A DNA stretch of 64,000 nucleotides from Alphaproteobacteria bacterium (GCA_022822665.1 JAJEAR010000024.1:1-64000), one strand, 5' to 3'; shown: positions 39,475 through 49,591, counted from the stretch's first letter. Notes: a model not told the origin generated them from the sequence alone. Made by a program: numbers and translations.

Positions 39475-41469
39475 ATGGCCGACCTGTTCGAGGCCGCGGT
39501 GCGGCCACCCGACGAATATACAGCAAAGGACATCGAGGTCCTTGAAGGGCTGGAACCGGTCCGGCGCCGGCCGGGCATGTACATCGGCGGGACCGACGAG
39601 ACGGCGCTGCACCATCTTGCGACCGAAGCCCTCGACAACGCCATGGACGAGGCCGTGGCCGGCCACGCCACCCAGATCGACCTGGAACTGAACGCGGACA
39701 TGACCGTCACGGTGCGCGACAACGGCCGCGGCATTCCGGTCGACCCGCATCCGAGGTTCCCCGACAAGTCGGCGCTCGAGGTGATTCTCACCACGCTGCA
39801 TTCGGGCGGGAAGTTCTCCGATACGGCGTACCGCACCTCCGGCGGACTGCACGGGGTCGGGATCTCAGTGGTCAACGCGCTCAGCGCCGTGCTCGAGGTC
39901 GAGGTCGCCCGCGACCGCACGTTGTATACCCAGCGTTTCCGCCAGGGCGTGCCCGAGGGCGGGCTTGCGGCCGCGGGCCGCGTCAACAACCGGCGCGGCA
40001 CCGTGATCCGGTTCCGTCCCGACGACACCATTTTCGATCCCGGAGCGCGGTTCAGCCCGACCCGGCTTTACCGGATGGCCCGTTCCAAGGCCTACCTGTT
40101 CCGCGGCGTGCGGATTCGCTGGTCGTGTGCGGGCGAACTGCTGTCGGGAAACCAGGACGTTCCCGAGACCGACACGCTGCAGTACCCGGGCGGCCTGTCC
40201 GATTTCCTGAACACCACGCTGGGGGATCGCCCGCGCATCGGCACCGACCTGTTCTCGGGCGAGATCGCCTCGTCCGGGGGCGAGAGGATCGAATGGGCGG
40301 TAACCTGGCTCGACGGTCCGGACGACGGGTTCGTGCGCAGCTACTGCAACACGATTCCCACTCCGAACGGCGGCACCCACGAACTCGGCCTGCGCCAGGC
40401 ACTGACCCGCAGCGTGCGCGCCTACGCCGACCTGACGGGAAGCGGAAAGAAACTCGCCGCCCTGACCGCCGACGACGTGCTCGGCGGAGCCTGCGCCATG
40501 CTGTCGGTCTTCGTGCGCGATCCGCAGTTCCAGGGCCAGACCAAGGAGCGTCTGACCAGCAGGGAGGCGACCCGGCTGGTCGAACAGGCCATCCGGGACA
40601 ACCTGGACCACTGGCTCTCGGCCAAGCCGGCGGTCGCCGGGTTGCTGATCGATTCGATCGCCGAACGGATGGAGGAGCGGCTGCGCCGGCGCCGACAGAA
40701 GGAGGTCAGCCGCAAGTCCGCCACCCGCAGGGTACGGCTGCCGGGCAAGCTGACCGACTGTACCCGCACCGAGGCCGAAGGCACCGAGATCTTCCTGGTG
40801 GAAGGTGATTCGGCGGGCGGATCGGCCAAGCAGGCGCGCGACCGCGCCACCCAGGCCATCCTTCCGCTGCGCGGCAAGATTCTTAACGTCGCCAGCGCCT
40901 CGTCGGACAAGTTGCGCGGAAACCAGGAACTGAACGACCTCGTCCAGGCCCTCGGCTGCGGCCGCGGTGGCCAGTACAGCGAGCACGAGCTGCGCTACGA
41001 ACGGGTCATCATCATGACCGACGCCGATGTCGACGGCGCCCACATCGCGTCACTGCTGATGACGTTCTTCTTTCGCGAGATCCCCCAGCTGGTCGAGAAC
41101 GGACACCTCCACCTTGCCATGCCACCGCTCTACAGGCTGAGCCAGGGCGGGCTCACGCTCTACGCCCGCGACGATGCGCACCGCGAGGAACTGCTGTCCG
41201 AGCGGTTCACCGGGCGCGGCAAGGTCGAGACCAGCCGGTTCAAGGGACTGGGCGAGATGCCGCCGGCCCAGCTCAGGGAAACCACCATGGACCCGGAACG
41301 GCGCACCCTGCTCCGGGTCGAGGTCCCCCCGCGTGCCAGCGAGGCCGGCTGTTCCATGGAACGCCAGGCGCTCGAGACCACGGTCGAGACCCTGATGGGA
41401 CGCAAGGCGGAAAGCCGGTTCGCGTTCATCCAGGAGAAGGCCCGGTTCGTCGAGGCGCTGGACATCTGA
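39475..41469 (+). CDS. parE: DNA topoisomerase IV subunit B
   Basis: The 664-residue ATPase subunit that, with ParC, decatenates replicated chromosomes. The GHKL domain shows LEGLEPVRRRPGMYIGG, EALDNAMDEAVAG (catalytic Glu), DNGRGIPVD and YRTSGGLHGVGISVVNALS. The TOPRIM domain shows EIFLVEGDSAGGSAKQARDR and MTDADVDGAHI. The PGMYIGGTD and SAKQARDR variants favour ParE over GyrB. The ATG at 39475 follows GGAG; an upstream GTG at 39439 would add 12 residues and is less likely. parC is not in the window. Confidence 0.94.
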   Translation: MADLFEAAVRPPDEYTAKDIEVLEGLEPVRRRPGMYIGGTDETALHHLATEALDNAMDEAVAGHATQIDLELNADMTVTVRDNGRGIPVDPHPRFPDKSALEVILTTLHSGGKFSDTAYRTSGGLHGVGISVVNALSAVLEVEVARDRTLYTQRFRQGVPEGGLAAAGRVNNRRGTVIRFRPDDTIFDPGARFSPTRLYRMARSKAYLFRGVRIRWSCAGELLSGNQDVPETDTLQYPGGLSDFLNTTLGDRPRIGTDLFSGEIASSGGERIEWAVTWLDGPDDGFVRSYCNTIPTPNGGTHELGLRQALTRSVRAYADLTGSGKKLAALTADDVLGGACAMLSVFVRDPQFQGQTKERLTSREATRLVEQAIRDNLDHWLSAKPAVAGLLIDSIAERMEERLRRRRQKEVSRKSATRRVRLPGKLTDCTRTEAEGTEIFLVEGDSAGGSAKQARDRATQAILPLRGKILNVASASSDKLRGNQELNDLVQALGCGRGGQYSEHELRYERVIIMTDADVDGAHIASLLMTFFFREIPQLVENGHLHLAMPPLYRLSQGGLTLYARDDAHREELLSERFTGRGKVETSRFKGLGEMPPAQLRETTMDPERRTLLRVEVPPRASEAGCSMERQALETTVETLMGRKAESRFAFIQEKARFVEALDI

Positions 41470-41570
41470 TCCTCCGCCCTGCCACCGTGCTCCGCCCGCC
41501 GGCCGTCGCTTGCGCCGCGCCCGGTTTGGCTTGATCCTGTCGCCGCGCACCATCTGGGGAGAGAAACGAC

Positions 41571-42362
<792 letters not shown>

Positions 42363-42371
42363 CCGGCACCG

Positions 42372-43580
42372 GTGAACGCCGCATCGGTCCGCGTCCACCC
42401 GTTTACCGTCCTCGCGGCCATGGTGCTCGCCCAGGTGGCGGTGGCCATGGCCGTCATGACGGTGCCGGTGCTCGCGCCGCAGATTGCCGTGCATCTCGAT
42501 GTCGAGACGAGCCGCATCGGGATCTATTCCGCCATCGTGTTCTCCGGCGCCATCGCGCTCACCTCCATCGCGGGACCGGTGGTTGCGCGATACGGCTCGG
42601 TCCGGACCACCCAGATTGCCCTGCTGCTGTGCGGCGGCGGAATGGCGCTGACCGTCACCGGATGGCTGCCCGCGGTCGTCATCGGCGGTTTCGCGGCCGG
42701 GATGGGCTACGGGGTCGCAACACCGGCGGCAAGCCACCTGCTCGCACGCCGAACGCCCGCGCGGCACCGGGGGCTGGCGTTTTCGGTGAAGCAGACCGGT
42801 GTACCGGCCGGCGGGCTGCTGCTCGGGCTCACCATCCCGGTGATCGCCGCCCGGTTCGACTGGGACTGGGCGGTCGCATCGCTCATCGTCGTCTTTGTCC
42901 TTGCCATCGTCGTGATCCAGCCGCTCCGGGCCATCCACGACACCGACCGGCGGGCCGGGCACAGGATCGGGCCTGGCGAGACCGCCATCGCCATCCGCCT
43001 GGTGCTGGCCGATCCCGACCTGAGACCGCTTGCCTTCGCCTCCTTCGTCTACGCCTGGATGCAGCTGTCACTGTTCTCGTTCTACGTCGTGGTGCTCGTC
43101 GAACGGGCCGGGCTCGACCCGGTCACGGCGGGGGCAACGTTTTCGGTCATGCACGCAGGCGGGATGTTCGGCCGCCCGGTGCTCGGCTGGGTAAGCGATC
43201 GCATCCTGCCGGCACGACCGCTGCTGGCTGTCACGGGTTTCGGCATATTCGCGCTTTCGATCGCGCTCGTGGCGCTGGACGCGAGCTGGCCGCAGTCACT
43301 GATCTGGCTGCTGTCGCTGCTTGCCGGACTGGTTGCTGCAGGGTGGAACGGGGTCTATATCAGTGAAATCGCCCGGGTCACGCCGACCGAACTGGTCGGC
43401 CGCGCCACCGGCGGGGTGTCCGCCTTCGCCTTTCTGGGCGTGGCGACGGGTCCAATGGTGTTCTCGGCAATCGTCGCGGTATCCGGCAGTTATCCCGCCG
43501 CCTTTCTGGTCATGGGCGGCATCGCGCTCGGACCGGCAATCCTGTTGCTGCGGGCGCCGGGCAGGAGGGATGTGACATGA
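42372..43580 (+). CDS. MFS transporter
   Basis: A 402-residue major facilitator protein with about twelve hydrophobic helices. The family signature between TM2 and TM3 appears in weak form (GPVVARYGSVRTTQ), and the second half repeats it (GRPVLGWVSDRILPARP). TM4/TM5 holds GMGYGVATPAASHLLARRTPARHRGLAFSVKQTGVPAGG, a pattern seen in putative small-organic-acid or cyanate-type transporters. The substrate is unknown. It starts with GTG nine bases after the SDR stop, and its stop overlaps the next ATG (ATGA), so the three genes form an operon. Confidence 0.88.
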   Translation: MNAASVRVHPFTVLAAMVLAQVAVAMAVMTVPVLAPQIAVHLDVETSRIGIYSAIVFSGAIALTSIAGPVVARYGSVRTTQIALLLCGGGMALTVTGWLPAVVIGGFAAGMGYGVATPAASHLLARRTPARHRGLAFSVKQTGVPAGGLLLGLTIPVIAARFDWDWAVASLIVVFVLAIVVIQPLRAIHDTDRRAGHRIGPGETAIAIRLVLADPDLRPLAFASFVYAWMQLSLFSFYVVVLVERAGLDPVTAGATFSVMHAGGMFGRPVLGWVSDRILPARPLLAVTGFGIFALSIALVALDASWPQSLIWLLSLLAGLVAAGWNGVYISEIARVTPTELVGRATGGVSAFAFLGVATGPMVFSAIVAVSGSYPAAFLVMGGIALGPAILLLRAPGRRDVT

Positions 43581-44503
43581 GGATCCTGGTCATGGGCGCG
43601 GGCGGCGTCGGCGGCTACTTCGGTGCCCGGCTCGCCGCCGCCGGGCACGAGGTCGGGTTTGTCGCCCGGGGCCGGCATCTCGACGCGATCCGGCAATCGG
43701 GGCTGCGGGTGCTGAGCCAGCATGGCGACATTCACCTCGAGGCCGCAGCGGCAAGCGACGATGCGGGAGCATTCGGGGTCGCGGACTTCGTGCTGTTTAC
43801 CGTGAAGTCCCACGACTGCGCGCAAGCTGCCGATGCCATCGCGCCGGTGCTCGGCCCCGACACCGGGGTCGTCCCGCTGCTGAACGGCATCGAGCACATC
43901 GCCCTGCTGCAGCAACGGCTGGGGACCGGGCACGTCCTCGGCGGCGTCGCCAATATCAGCGCCCTGATCGAGCAGCCCGGCGTGATCCGCCATTTCGACC
44001 ACCTGCACATCCTGCGTGTCGGCGAAATGGATGACCGGCAGAGCGAACGGGTGACCGCATTCCGGACCGCGTGCACCGACGCCGGTTTCGACAGCCCGGT
44101 TCCGGGCAGCATCGAACGCGAGCTGTGGCAGAAGATGGTGATGATCTGCACCCTTGCCGGGGCGAACTGTCTCACCCGGCTGGCGCTCGGACCGTGTCGC
44201 AGCACGCCCGCCACCCGGGCGCTGATGGAGGATCTTGCCGCCGAGACCATCGCTGTTGCCCGCGGCCACGGGATCGACCTGCCGCAGGACCAGGCGGAAC
44301 GCTCGCTCGCCCTGCTCGACACCCTGCCGGCGGAGATGAAGGCGTCGATGCTGGCTGCACTCGAGCGCGGCGAGCGCCTGGAGGTCTCCGCCCTCAACGG
44401 TGCGGTGGCGCGGCTGGGACAGGCCTGCGGCGTGCCGGCGCCCACGCACCGGGTGGTGCAGGCTGCCATGGCGCCGCACGAGGACGGCACACCCCGGCAA
44501 TGA
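43577..44503 (+). CDS. 2-dehydropantoate 2-reductase family protein
   Basis: A 308-residue NADPH-dependent reductase of the ketopantoate reductase family. The N-terminal nucleotide motif ILVMGAGGVGGYFGARLAAAGH, FTVKSHDCAQAADAI (catalytic-Lys region), VVPLLNGIEHIALL, and the C-terminal helical domain with ERELWQKMVMICTLAGANCLTRL (conserved Asn region) are present. Biosynthetic PanE is one possibility. Many genomes hold several paralogues with other 2-oxo-acid substrates, and the SDR/MFS neighbours make a catabolic paralogue as likely, so no symbol is assigned. It is coupled to the MFS gene by ATGA overlap. Confidence 0.87.
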   Translation: MRILVMGAGGVGGYFGARLAAAGHEVGFVARGRHLDAIRQSGLRVLSQHGDIHLEAAAASDDAGAFGVADFVLFTVKSHDCAQAADAIAPVLGPDTGVVPLLNGIEHIALLQQRLGTGHVLGGVANISALIEQPGVIRHFDHLHILRVGEMDDRQSERVTAFRTACTDAGFDSPVPGSIERELWQKMVMICTLAGANCLTRLALGPCRSTPATRALMEDLAAETIAVARGHGIDLPQDQAERSLALLDTLPAEMKASMLAALERGERLEVSALNGAVARLGQACGVPAPTHRVVQAAMAPHEDGTPRQ

Positions 44504-44525
44504 CGGGCCCGGTCCGGGCGCTTCC

Positions 44526-45695
44526 TCAGTAATAGACCTCGGGCCGGTGCCCGAGCATGATCGCGCCTGCCTCCTCGAAATGGGCCTCGCGCGACTGCAC
44601 CTGCTGGCTCAGGGTGTGGATGTCCCTGAAGCGGCGCTCGAACGGCCCGTCGCCGAGAAAGATCGCGGAGACGCCCGCTGCCCGATGGATCCTGTCGGCG
44701 ACCCCGATGGCTGAACTGATGGTCTCGATCGTCGCGAGCCTGAGACGGGCCCGGTCCTCGATCCCCATGGCGCCGGTATCCGCGGCAGCGGCGGTCAACT
44801 CGTCAAGGGTGCGGTGCATCCAGGCGCCGGATGCCGACAGCCGCGCGTGGGATCGCGCAACCAGGGCGCGGATCGCGGGCTGGTCGGCGAGCCTCGGCAT
44901 TCCCCGCGGGGTCTTGGTGCGGGCGAGCGCCTTCAATCCCTCGAACATGCCGCGCGCGGTCCCCAGCGCGACCGCCGCAACGCCGACAGCATACAGGCCC
45001 TGCTGCGTGAACCAGTACAGCGGTCCGGCGATGCGCCGGTTCTCCGGCTCTTCGCGCGTGCCGGTCCGGCATTCCGGCACGAACAGGTTCTCGACCCGGT
45101 AACTGTCCGAAGCCGTCCCGCGCAACCCGAGCGTGTTCCAGGTATCGAGCCGTTCCGCCTCTTCGACCGGAAACAGGAAGCTGCGGATCACCGGCCGGCC
45201 CAGCCGGTTCAGCCGCACGCTGCCGTCCGCCTCCTCCACCTGGCAGTGGGCTCCCATCCAGTTCGCCTGCCGGCACCCGCTGGCAAAATGCCAGGTCCCG
45301 CTGACGATGTAGCCGCCGTCGACCGCCCGGGCCCGCTGGGTGTCGGGAGGCCCCCAGGCCATCACGGCGCGGGGATCGGCGTAGATCAGCTGCGCCGTGG
45401 CCGGTTCGAGGAACGGGGTGATCAGGCAGGCGCTGTTGGCGACGAACAGGTTCCATCCCACGGATGCGTCGTGGCGCCCGATCTCGGACAGGGTCTCGAA
45501 GTAGCAGGCAGGAGTGACCTCCTCGCCCCCGTAGCAGCGGGGCAGCAGCAACCGGGCCAGACGGGCGTCGTGGATGCGTGTGAGCAACGGCTCGGGAATC
45601 CGCCGGGTTTCCTCGATCGTGCGCGCGGCGGCCGCGATCTCCGGGCCAAGCGCGCGCGCACGCTCGAGCGGTCCATCCGGGCTGCACCGGTCCAT
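44526..45695 (-). CDS. Acyl-CoA dehydrogenase-fold flavoprotein (possible group D monooxygenase)
   Basis: A 389-residue protein with the acyl-CoA dehydrogenase fold. RRIPEPLLTRIHDARLARLLLPRCYGGEEV is the N-terminal helical domain, SGTWHFASGCRQANWMGAHC the central beta-domain, and DTWNTLGLRGTASDSYRVENLFVP the typical flavin-side beta segment. The C-terminal helical domain includes RIHRAAGVSAIFLGDGPFERRFRDIHTLSQQVQSRE, close to HsaA/HpaB/DszC-type flavin-dependent monooxygenases. The usual acyl-CoA dehydrogenase catalytic-Glu segment is not evident. The substrate is unknown and no flavin reductase is adjacent. It is convergent with the ketopantoate reductase-like gene (22-bp gap). Confidence 0.82.
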   Translation of the reverse strand: MDRCSPDGPLERARALGPEIAAAARTIEETRRIPEPLLTRIHDARLARLLLPRCYGGEEVTPACYFETLSEIGRHDASVGWNLFVANSACLITPFLEPATAQLIYADPRAVMAWGPPDTQRARAVDGGYIVSGTWHFASGCRQANWMGAHCQVEEADGSVRLNRLGRPVIRSFLFPVEEAERLDTWNTLGLRGTASDSYRVENLFVPECRTGTREEPENRRIAGPLYWFTQQGLYAVGVAAVALGTARGMFEGLKALARTKTPRGMPRLADQPAIRALVARSHARLSASGAWMHRTLDELTAAAADTGAMGIEDRARLRLATIETISSAIGVADRIHRAAGVSAIFLGDGPFERRFRDIHTLSQQVQSREAHFEEAGAIMLGHRPEVYY

Positions 45696-45751
45696 GTCGT
45701 ATCCTCCGCAGCGTCACAGCTGGCGCAAGCGTCGCAGCATCGCCGGCCCTG

Positions 45752-47302
45752 TCAATGCCGCACCCACCATCGTCTCCGGGCGGACGGTGGCGAGACCGTT
45801 CCGGTGGTGAACAGGAAGCACAGCGGAATGCCAAGCAGCGCGGCAAATCCGAACAGGTGAAATGCGTTCAGGTAGCCGATCAGCTGTGCCTGCCGGCGCA
45901 CCTCGCCATCCAGTGCCCCAAGGCCGGCAACATCCCCGGCAGACCAGGCGCCGGCGACATCGGGAAAGCGCAGCGCCTCGCTGAACAGGGTCAGCAGGCT
46001 CGACATGTCGGCGTAGGACCACGCCGATGACTGGATCATCAGCACGACCGAGATCGAGATGAAGATGCTGCTGCCGAAATGACGCAGCAGGTTGAACACG
46101 GCCGAGCCCTCCACCATGTGCCGCGGAGCCAGGGTGGAAAAGGTCAGCGTCGCCAGCGGCGTGTAGGCGAGCCCGAAACCGATTCCCTGAACCAGGTTGG
46201 TCCAGAACACGTCGAACGGCGTCATGTTGATGTCGAGGCGCGCCATCTCGAAACCGGCGATGGCCTGGAGCGCGAGGCCGGTGGCGAGGCACAGCCTGGG
46301 AGCCCGGCGGGTGAACTGCACCACGATGAAGAAGCTCACCCAGTTACCGATGCCGCGAGCGGAGATCAGGTAGCCGACCAGGGAATCCGGATAGCCCTTG
46401 AGTTCCTGCAGCAAGGGCGGGAACAGCACCATGGGCGTATAGCTGAGCCAGCCCATGACGAAGGAGACCAGGCATCCGAGGGTGAAGTTGCGGTCGAGGA
46501 ACAGCCGGGGATTCAGGAAGGGCCGGTCACTGGTGAAGCTGTGCACGAGGAAGATGTACAGGCAGACCGAGGCAACCCCGGCCTCGACGATGATCTCCCA
46601 CGATTCGAACCAGTCCAGCCGCTGCCCGCGATCGAGCATCAGCTGCGCCGCCCCTATGGCGAGCGCCAGCGCGATGAACCCGGTGAAGTCGAACCGGCTG
46701 GCGGTGCCGCGTTCCTGGTCTCCCACCGATACGGCGGCGACGGCCAGGGAGAAAACCGTCAGCGGGACGATCATGAAGAAGACCCAGCGCCAGTCGAGCG
46801 CCTCGGCCAGCAGGCCGCCGAGAATGGGTCCCAGTACCGGTCCCAGGACACCGCCCATGCCCCAGACCATCAGGGCGAGCGGGTGGAGCCTGCGCGGGAA
46901 GGTCGCAAGGATCATGCCCTGGCCGAGCGGCATCAGCGGCGCCCCGAAGGCCCCCTGCCCGACCCGGAACAGCACCAGCGTCTCCAGCGAGGGCGCGAAC
47001 CCGCACAGAGCCGAGAAGACGGCAAAACCGGTGAGCGAGCCGAACAGCAGCCGCCGCCAGCCGAAGGTACCGGCAAGCCAGCCGGTGAGCGGAGTGGCGA
47101 CCGCGGTCGCCACCAGGTTGGCGGTGACGATCCAGGCGATCTGGTCCGGGGTGGCGGAAAGCGCGCCCTTGATCTGCGGCAGCACCACGTTGGCGGCCGT
47201 GATCGTCATGCCGAAGGTCAGGGTGGTGACCTGGACGGTGAGCAGGATGAGCCAGTGCCGGAGTCCGACCGGTTGCTCGGTCGCGAGTGCGGCGGAGGTC
47301 AT
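45752..47302 (-). CDS. DHA2-family (EmrB/QacA-type) MFS efflux permease
   Basis: A 516-residue drug:H+ antiporter-like protein with about fourteen hydrophobic helices. TITAANVVLPQIKGALSATPDQIAWIVTANLVATAVATPLTGWLAGTFGWRRLL is the diagnostic first helical pair with the motif-A loop. GMGGVLGPVLGPILGGLLAEALDWRWVFFM is antiporter motif C. SARGIGNWVSFFIV and a C-terminal hydrophobic helix complete the fold. It usually acts with an EmrA-type adaptor, which is not next to it here. It may export hydrophobic toxic compounds. Confidence 0.9.
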   Translation of the reverse strand: MTSAALATEQPVGLRHWLILLTVQVTTLTFGMTITAANVVLPQIKGALSATPDQIAWIVTANLVATAVATPLTGWLAGTFGWRRLLFGSLTGFAVFSALCGFAPSLETLVLFRVGQGAFGAPLMPLGQGMILATFPRRLHPLALMVWGMGGVLGPVLGPILGGLLAEALDWRWVFFMIVPLTVFSLAVAAVSVGDQERGTASRFDFTGFIALALAIGAAQLMLDRGQRLDWFESWEIIVEAGVASVCLYIFLVHSFTSDRPFLNPRLFLDRNFTLGCLVSFVMGWLSYTPMVLFPPLLQELKGYPDSLVGYLISARGIGNWVSFFIVVQFTRRAPRLCLATGLALQAIAGFEMARLDINMTPFDVFWTNLVQGIGFGLAYTPLATLTFSTLAPRHMVEGSAVFNLLRHFGSSIFISISVVLMIQSSAWSYADMSSLLTLFSEALRFPDVAGAWSAGDVAGLGALDGEVRRQAQLIGYLNAFHLFGFAALLGIPLCFLFTTGTVSPPSARRRWWVRH

Positions 47303-47363
47303 GGGCCGAGATCACGTCACGTGGACGGGCGGTGTCACCCGGGGTGCGGCATCGCCCTGAGGG

Positions 47364-47774
47364 TTACTCGGCCGCGTCGGTCACCCGACCGACCAGATTC
47401 AGCGACGCTGAATTCATGCAGTACCGCAGGCCCGTCGGCGGGGGTCCGTCCTCGAAGACATGTCCGAGATGAGCATCGCAGCGCGCGCAGTGGACCTCGG
47501 TCCGTGTCATGAAGAAGCTGCGGTCAACAGTGGTCCCGATGACCGCATCGTCGATCGGCCGCCAGAAACTCGGCCAGCCGGTCCCGGATTCGAACTTGGC
47601 GGCGCTGTCGAACAATTCGAGACCGCAGCAGACGCAGGCGTAGATGCCGTCGTCCTTGTTGTGCGCGTACTTGCCGCTCCAGGCGCGTTCGGTTGCATGT
47701 TTCCGGGTCACCCGGTACTGGACCTCGTCGAGCTGCGCACGCCACTCGGCATCCGTCTTCACGACCTTTTCCAT
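47364..47774 (-). CDS. msrB: Peptide-methionine (R)-S-oxide reductase
   Basis: A 136-residue repair enzyme that reduces R-methionine sulfoxide in proteins. Zinc is held by two CxxC pairs, [11 protein letters not shown] and [18 protein letters not shown]. The resolving/catalytic region [15 protein letters not shown] and [13 protein letters not shown], with the catalytic Cys, is intact. No MsrA domain is fused. It stands alone between the efflux pump and tRNA-Glu(CTC). Confidence 0.95.
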   Translation of the reverse strand: MEKVVKTDAEWRAQLDEVQYRVTRKHATERAWSGKYAHNKDDGIYACVCCGLELFDSAAKFESGTGWPSFWRPIDDAVIGTTVDRSFFMTRTEVHCARCDAHLGHVFEDGPPPTGLRYCMNSASLNLVGRVTDAAE

Positions 47775-47828
47775 GGCTGTCCGCCTCCGAGATCGACCGG
47801 GTCGCGCATGGCTTCGCGCAGGAGGAAC

Positions 47829-47904
47829 TGGTGACCCCTACGGGACTCGAACCCGTGTTTACGGCGTGAGAGGCCGTTGTCCTGGACCGCTAGACGAAGG
47901 GGTC
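47829..47904 (-). tRNA. tRNA-Glu (CTC)
   Basis: A 76-nt cloverleaf on the minus strand. The acceptor GACCCCT pairs with AGGGGTC, the anticodon stem is ACGGC/GCCGT with loop CTCTCAC (anticodon CTC), and the T arm contains GGTTCGAGTCC. CCA is encoded. It is near-identical in its acceptor and T arms to the tRNA-Glu(TTC) 1.1 kb away. Confidence 0.97.
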
Positions 47905-48084
47905 ATCCCGTCGCTTCTATCGCGTTCGCGTACGGGTTGCAAGCCGGGCCCGCTGCCCCGTCTCGCGCGTGGCGCCGGTTCCGCGCGGCACGGGACCCGC
48001 ACGATTCGGTGCCGAAGGCCGGCTGTGGACCCGTCCCGCCGGAGCGGTGGGGGAACTCGCGGATGAAGTCGCTCCGATCATCGG

Positions 48085-48090
48085 TATAAT
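48085..48090 (+). promoter_or_regulatory. Consensus -10 box before the LLM oxidoreductase gene
   Basis: A perfect TATAAT, 28 bases before the ATG at 48118. No convincing -35 is seen at 16-18 bp. The predicted leader would be about 20 nt and include the GGGAGGAAGAG ribosome-binding site. Confidence 0.4.
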
Positions 48091-48117
48091 CCCTGTCGCA
48101 TTCGGCGGGAGGAAGAG

Positions 48118-48990
48118 ATGAAGTTCGGACTTCGTTACGCAAATACCGGGCGCAACGTTGCGCCCGACAACGCGATCGCTATCGCGCAGGCGGCCGAGGA
48201 GGCCGGGTTCGAGAGCATCTGGACGGTCGACCATGTCGTCGTACCCCAGGGCTACCGGTCGACCTATCCCTATGGCACTTCGGGAAGGATGGGTGACGGG
48301 AGCGAAGACATGCAGTTGCCCGACCCGCTCATCTACATGGCCTGGATCGCGGCGGTGACCACGCGGATCCGGCTTGCCACCGGGATCCTGATCGTGCCCC
48401 AGCGCAACCCGGTGGTGACGGCAAAGCAGATCGCGACCCTCGACGCACTCTCGGGCGGACGCGTGGACCTCGGCATCGGCGTGGGCTGGCTCGAGGAGGA
48501 GTTCAACGCCATCGGGGTCCCGTTCGCGGACCGCGGTCGCCGGACCGACGAGTGCATCGCGGCGATGCGCGCGCTGTGGAGCGCGGCCGATGCGGCCGAG
48601 TACCACGGCTCCCTGGTCGACTTCGGCCCGGTCTACTGCCGGCCGCAGCCCGCAAACGGATCGGTCCCGATCATCGTCGGCGGCCATTCGAAAGCCGCGG
48701 CGCGCCGCGCCGGCCGTCTGGGCGACGGCTTCTTCCCGGCCCGGGGTGCTCCGCGGGACCTTTTCGACCTCGTCCATGCAGCCGCGCGCGAGCACGGCCG
48801 CGATCCGTCCGAGGTTCCGTTTACCGTCTCGATGCCCGAGGACCCGGCGGATATTCCGGCACTCGCGCGCATGGGTGTCGAGCGGGTGATGGTTCCGTCG
48901 AGCCCGATGGGAGGGACCGGCACGTGGGCCTCGACCCCGGACGAGGTCCTGGCACTTGCGGACCTCGTGGAACGGCACGCCGGGACCTGA
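48118..48990 (+). CDS. LLM-class flavin-dependent oxidoreductase (F420-type subfamily)
   Basis: A 290-residue luciferase-like (beta/alpha)8 protein. FGLRYANTGRNVAPDNAIAIAQAAEEAGFESIWTVDHVVVP is the N-terminal cofactor region. RIRLATGILIVPQRNPVVTAKQIATLDALSGGRVDLGIGVGWLEEEFNAIGVPFADRGRRTDE is the family hallmark. PIIVGGHSKAAARRAGRLGDGFFP is the C-terminal pattern. It resembles a probable F420-dependent subfamily, but members in alphaproteobacteria may use FMN. The substrate is unknown. It sits alone between two tRNA-Glu genes that are on the opposite strand. Confidence 0.88.
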   Translation: MKFGLRYANTGRNVAPDNAIAIAQAAEEAGFESIWTVDHVVVPQGYRSTYPYGTSGRMGDGSEDMQLPDPLIYMAWIAAVTTRIRLATGILIVPQRNPVVTAKQIATLDALSGGRVDLGIGVGWLEEEFNAIGVPFADRGRRTDECIAAMRALWSAADAAEYHGSLVDFGPVYCRPQPANGSVPIIVGGHSKAAARRAGRLGDGFFPARGAPRDLFDLVHAAAREHGRDPSEVPFTVSMPEDPADIPALARMGVERVMVPSSPMGGTGTWASTPDEVLALADLVERHAGT

Positions 48991-48998
48991 CGGAGGAC

Positions 48999-49074
48999 TG
49001 GTGACCCCTACGGGATTCGAACCCGTGTTGCCGGCGTGAAAGGCCGGTGTCCTAGGCCTCTAGACGAAGGGGTC
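48999..49074 (-). tRNA. tRNA-Glu (TTC)
   Basis: A 76-nt cloverleaf on the minus strand. The acceptor GACCCCT pairs with AGGGGTC, the anticodon stem is CCGGC/GCCGG with loop CTTTCAC (anticodon TTC), and the T arm contains GGTTCGAATCC. CCA is encoded. With tRNA-Glu(CTC) it covers both Glu codons. Confidence 0.97.
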
Positions 49075-49186
49075 CCCACCCAGTCGGCAGGCGATGAGTG
49101 ACTACGTGAACAGCCGGCGAAATGCAAGCCGGTTTGCCGGCCGGCAGGTCATCCGGGCCGGGCCGGGCTTCCGCCGGGACGCCGGC

Positions 49187-49591
49187 TCAGGATGACGACA
49201 GGCCAGGCGACCCCGGGTCCTGCCGGCGGGACCGAGGCTTTCGCTTCGCCCCGGCATCGACCGCCTCAGCCCTCCTCGCATCGGCCAGTGCTTCGCTGGC
49301 CTCGAGATACTGCGCGGCAATGACCAGGAAACGCTCGTGCTCGGCGAGAAGGGCCCGGGTCTGCGCGACCTCGTCGGGCCGGATGCGGATCGACCTGGTC
49401 CTGCCCCGGATCGAACGGTTCAGCACGTAGCTCGGGCCATGGCCGGGACTGTCGTCTCCGGCGCAGTGGCACCGGGGCTTTCCGCACTTGCGATAGTTCA
49501 GGGCAAGCTTGCCCGGACGCAGGTCCCCCAGCGTCGCGAACTGTGCCAGCGCCTGGTCCCGGCGCCGCACCAACTCGTCAATGTCCGCCAT
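49187..49591 (-). CDS. Small DUF6788-like protein with Cys/His knuckle, possible IS accessory remnant
   Basis: A 134-residue protein starting with ADIDELVRRRDQALAQFATLG. A central NYRKCGKPRCHCAGD motif (three Cys and one His that could bind zinc) precedes an Arg-rich beta segment (SIRGRTRSIRIRPDEV). A helical stretch with Ala/Arg and a basic, Ser/Pro tail follows. It resembles small DUF6788-type proteins that often accompany transposases. No transposase is present here. The ATG at 49591 sits six bases after a perfect AAGGAGG, so the gene is probably translated; a longer upstream frame lacks support. It is next to tRNA-Glu(TTC), a common integration target. The function is unknown. Confidence 0.6.
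   Translation of the reverse strand: MADIDELVRRRDQALAQFATLGDLRPGKLALNYRKCGKPRCHCAGDDSPGHGPSYVLNRSIRGRTRSIRIRPDEVAQTRALLAEHERFLVIAAQYLEASEALADARRAEAVDAGAKRKPRSRRQDPGSPGLSSS

Noticed and set aside
39342..40031. N-terminal extension of the threonine synthase-like gene by ~230 codons
   Set aside because: It runs antisense through parE, is Ser/Arg-rich, and the family starts at the ATG at 39341.
44507..44519. GCCCGG-T-CCGGGC palindrome between the convergent genes at 44.5 kb, considered as a terminator
   Set aside because: A one-base loop cannot form a normal hairpin and no T-run follows; it is within expectation for the base composition.
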